Below are positions 63,007-64,000 of a stretch of DNA of 64,000 bases, in pieces; position 1 is the first letter of the stretch; the number at the start of each line of letters is the position of its first letter. Under the pieces are notes generated by a model that saw nothing but the letters and a program-made list of their open reading frames with translations, was not told where the DNA came from and did no database searches. The DNA lies in assembly GCF_005930495.1 (NCBI RefSeq), contig NZ_SJEX01000003.1:1-64000 (forward strand), in the 5' to 3' direction. The stretch is from Modestobacter excelsi. Its GTDB lineage: Bacteria > Actinomycetota > Actinomycetes > Mycobacteriales > Geodermatophilaceae. Made by a program: the position numbers and the translations under genes.

Positions 63007-63951
63007 GTGCAGGCAGTGGTCTACGAGCGCACCGGTGGCCCGGAGGTGCTCTCGCTCCGCGAGGTGCCCGACCCCGAGCCCGCCGACGGCGCGGTGCTGG
63101 TCGACGTCGCGGCCGTGGGCGTCAACTTCCGGGACGTCTACGAGCGGGAGGGGCGACCGCCGTACACGGCGAGCCCGCCGGCGGTGATCGGCGTCGAGGG
63201 CGCGGGGACGGTCGTGGGCACCGGCGAGCGGGTGGCCTGGCTGGACGTCCGCGGCAGCTACGCGCAGCGGGTGGCCGCGCCGCGGGCGAAGCTGGTGCCG
63301 GTGCCCGGCGGCGTCGACCTCGACGTCGCCGCGGCCGTGATGCTGCAGGGCTGCACCGCCCAGTACCTGGTCACCGACTCGTACCCCGTCGCCGAGGGGG
63401 ACTGGGCGGTGGTGCACAGCGCGGCCGGCGGGGTCGGGCTGCTGCTCACCCAGCTGGTGCGCGCCCGCGGAGGCCACGTCCTGGCCACCACCTCCACCGA
63501 GGACAAGGCCGAGCTGGCCCGCGCCGCCGGGGCCGACGAGGTGGTGGTCGGCTACGGCGGGTTCGCCGACCGGGTCCGCGAGCTGTCCGGCGGCGAGGGC
63601 GCCGCCGTCGTCTACGACGGCGTCGGCCGGACGACGTTCGACGCGGGCCTGACCGCGCTGCGACCGGGCGGCCGGATGATCGTCTACGGCGCCGCCAGCG
63701 GGCAGCCCGAACCGCTGGAGCTGCACCGGCTCGCCGGCGCCGGGTCGCTGTTCGTGCAGCGGCCCACGCTGGCCACCTACACCCGCACGCCCGAGCTGCT
63801 GCGCCGGCTGGCCGGTGCGGTGCTGGACACGGTCGCCGCCGGCCGGCTCGACGTCCGGATCGGTGCCCGGCTCCCGCTCGGGGAGGCGCGCCGCGGGCAC
63901 GAGGACCTCGAGGCCCGTCGCACCACCGGCAAGCTGCTCCTGCTGCCCTGA
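63007..63951 (+). CDS. NADPH:quinone oxidoreductase (zeta-crystallin-like, zinc-free)
   Basis: This 314-residue medium-chain reductase lacks the zinc cysteines of alcohol dehydrogenases. It has GVNFRDVYEREGRPPY, GVEGAGTVVGTGERVA, VVHSAAGGVGLLLTQLVRA (the NADPH loop) and GRMIVYGAASGQPEPLEL, all typical of quinone oxidoreductases. It reduces quinones by one or two electrons using NADPH. The GTG at 63007 has GGGGAGG four bases upstream. The remaining bases to the window end hold no gene that I can support. Confidence 0.88.
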   Translation: MQAVVYERTGGPEVLSLREVPDPEPADGAVLVDVAAVGVNFRDVYEREGRPPYTASPPAVIGVEGAGTVVGTGERVAWLDVRGSYAQRVAAPRAKLVPVPGGVDLDVAAAVMLQGCTAQYLVTDSYPVAEGDWAVVHSAAGGVGLLLTQLVRARGGHVLATTSTEDKAELARAAGADEVVVGYGGFADRVRELSGGEGAAVVYDGVGRTTFDAGLTALRPGGRMIVYGAASGQPEPLELHRLAGAGSLFVQRPTLATYTRTPELLRRLAGAVLDTVAAGRLDVRIGARLPLGEARRGHEDLEARRTTGKLLLLP

Positions 63952-64000
63952 TCCGCTGCTCCGGGGAGGCACGGTGGTGCGGGCGGTCCACGCCTAGCCG

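Noticed and set aside
63815-63997. Short plus-strand frame running to the window end
   Set aside because: It overlaps the quinone oxidoreductase gene in another frame and has no protein-like composition or ribosome site.

Overview
The window is very GC-rich, with many GTG starts, tight GTGA/ATGA gene overlaps, AGGAGG-type ribosome sites and several genes whose -10 box lies about seven bases before the start codon. This points to a high-GC actinomycete. A soil or desiccation-adapted relative of the Geodermatophilaceae is my guess from overall gene style, not something the sequence proves. I see no rRNA, tRNA, CRISPR array, phage or insertion sequence.

Layout. 1-4.7 kb: a drug-efflux transporter (cut by the window edge) with a divergent TetR regulator, then a cation/proton antiporter and a DMT-type membrane protein. 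4.7-8.1 kb: a lysyl-tRNA synthetase fused to an MprF-like lysyltransferase. 8.3-25.3 kb: catabolic block one, with an aldehyde dehydrogenase, ABM-domain protein, FAH-family hydrolase and a two-subunit PEP-synthase-like phosphotransferase; a GntR regulator; a complete Liv-type ABC importer; a UPF0261/Tm-1-like protein paired with a TIM-barrel protein; a second GntR regulator; an MmsA-like dehydrogenase; the importer's binding lipoprotein; and a transaldolase-family protein. 25.4-32.5 kb: unrelated small genes (cupin remnant, DUF1579, DinB-like, SRPBCC, YCII plus ECF42-type sigma factor, hydrolases, DUF3237). 32.7-45.4 kb: catabolic block two, with two zinc alcohol dehydrogenases, SDR, metallo-hydrolase, histidine phosphatase, a second UPF0261 protein, a three-subunit molybdenum hydroxylase, a third GntR regulator, a beta-keto acid cleavage enzyme and a cyclase-family hydrolase. 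45.5-64 kb: a long P-type ATPase, secreted beta-helix protein, small membrane proteins, a second MFS exporter, a decayed GH13 gene, gamma-glutamyltransferase, a secreted esterase-like protein, adenylate kinase, PPK2, a CoA-disulfide-reductase-like flavoprotein, a decayed DUF899 gene and a quinone oxidoreductase.

The main result is that the two catabolic blocks, although separated by about 7 kb of unrelated genes, share a palindromic intergenic motif close to ATCGAT-N-ATCGAT. I find nine copies between 13.5 and 44.4 kb, at or beside every operon start of the two blocks. Most sit at the predicted transcription start of a promoter with a TTGAC-type -35 box. Three FCD-family GntR regulators are encoded among these operons. 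I infer one regulon: uptake of a small acid or amino-acid-like compound through the Liv importer, activation by a PEP-synthase-like phosphotransferase, oxidation by the Mo hydroxylase and dehydrogenases, and ring or ester hydrolysis and C-C cleavage by the FAH, cyclase and BKACE proteins. The substrate is unknown, and the two UPF0261 proteins and the TIM-barrel partner have no settled function.

Three genes are clearly decaying (cupin at 25.4 kb, GH13 at 54.4-55.5 kb, DUF899 at 62.3-62.9 kb), so this part of the chromosome has undergone recent turnover.
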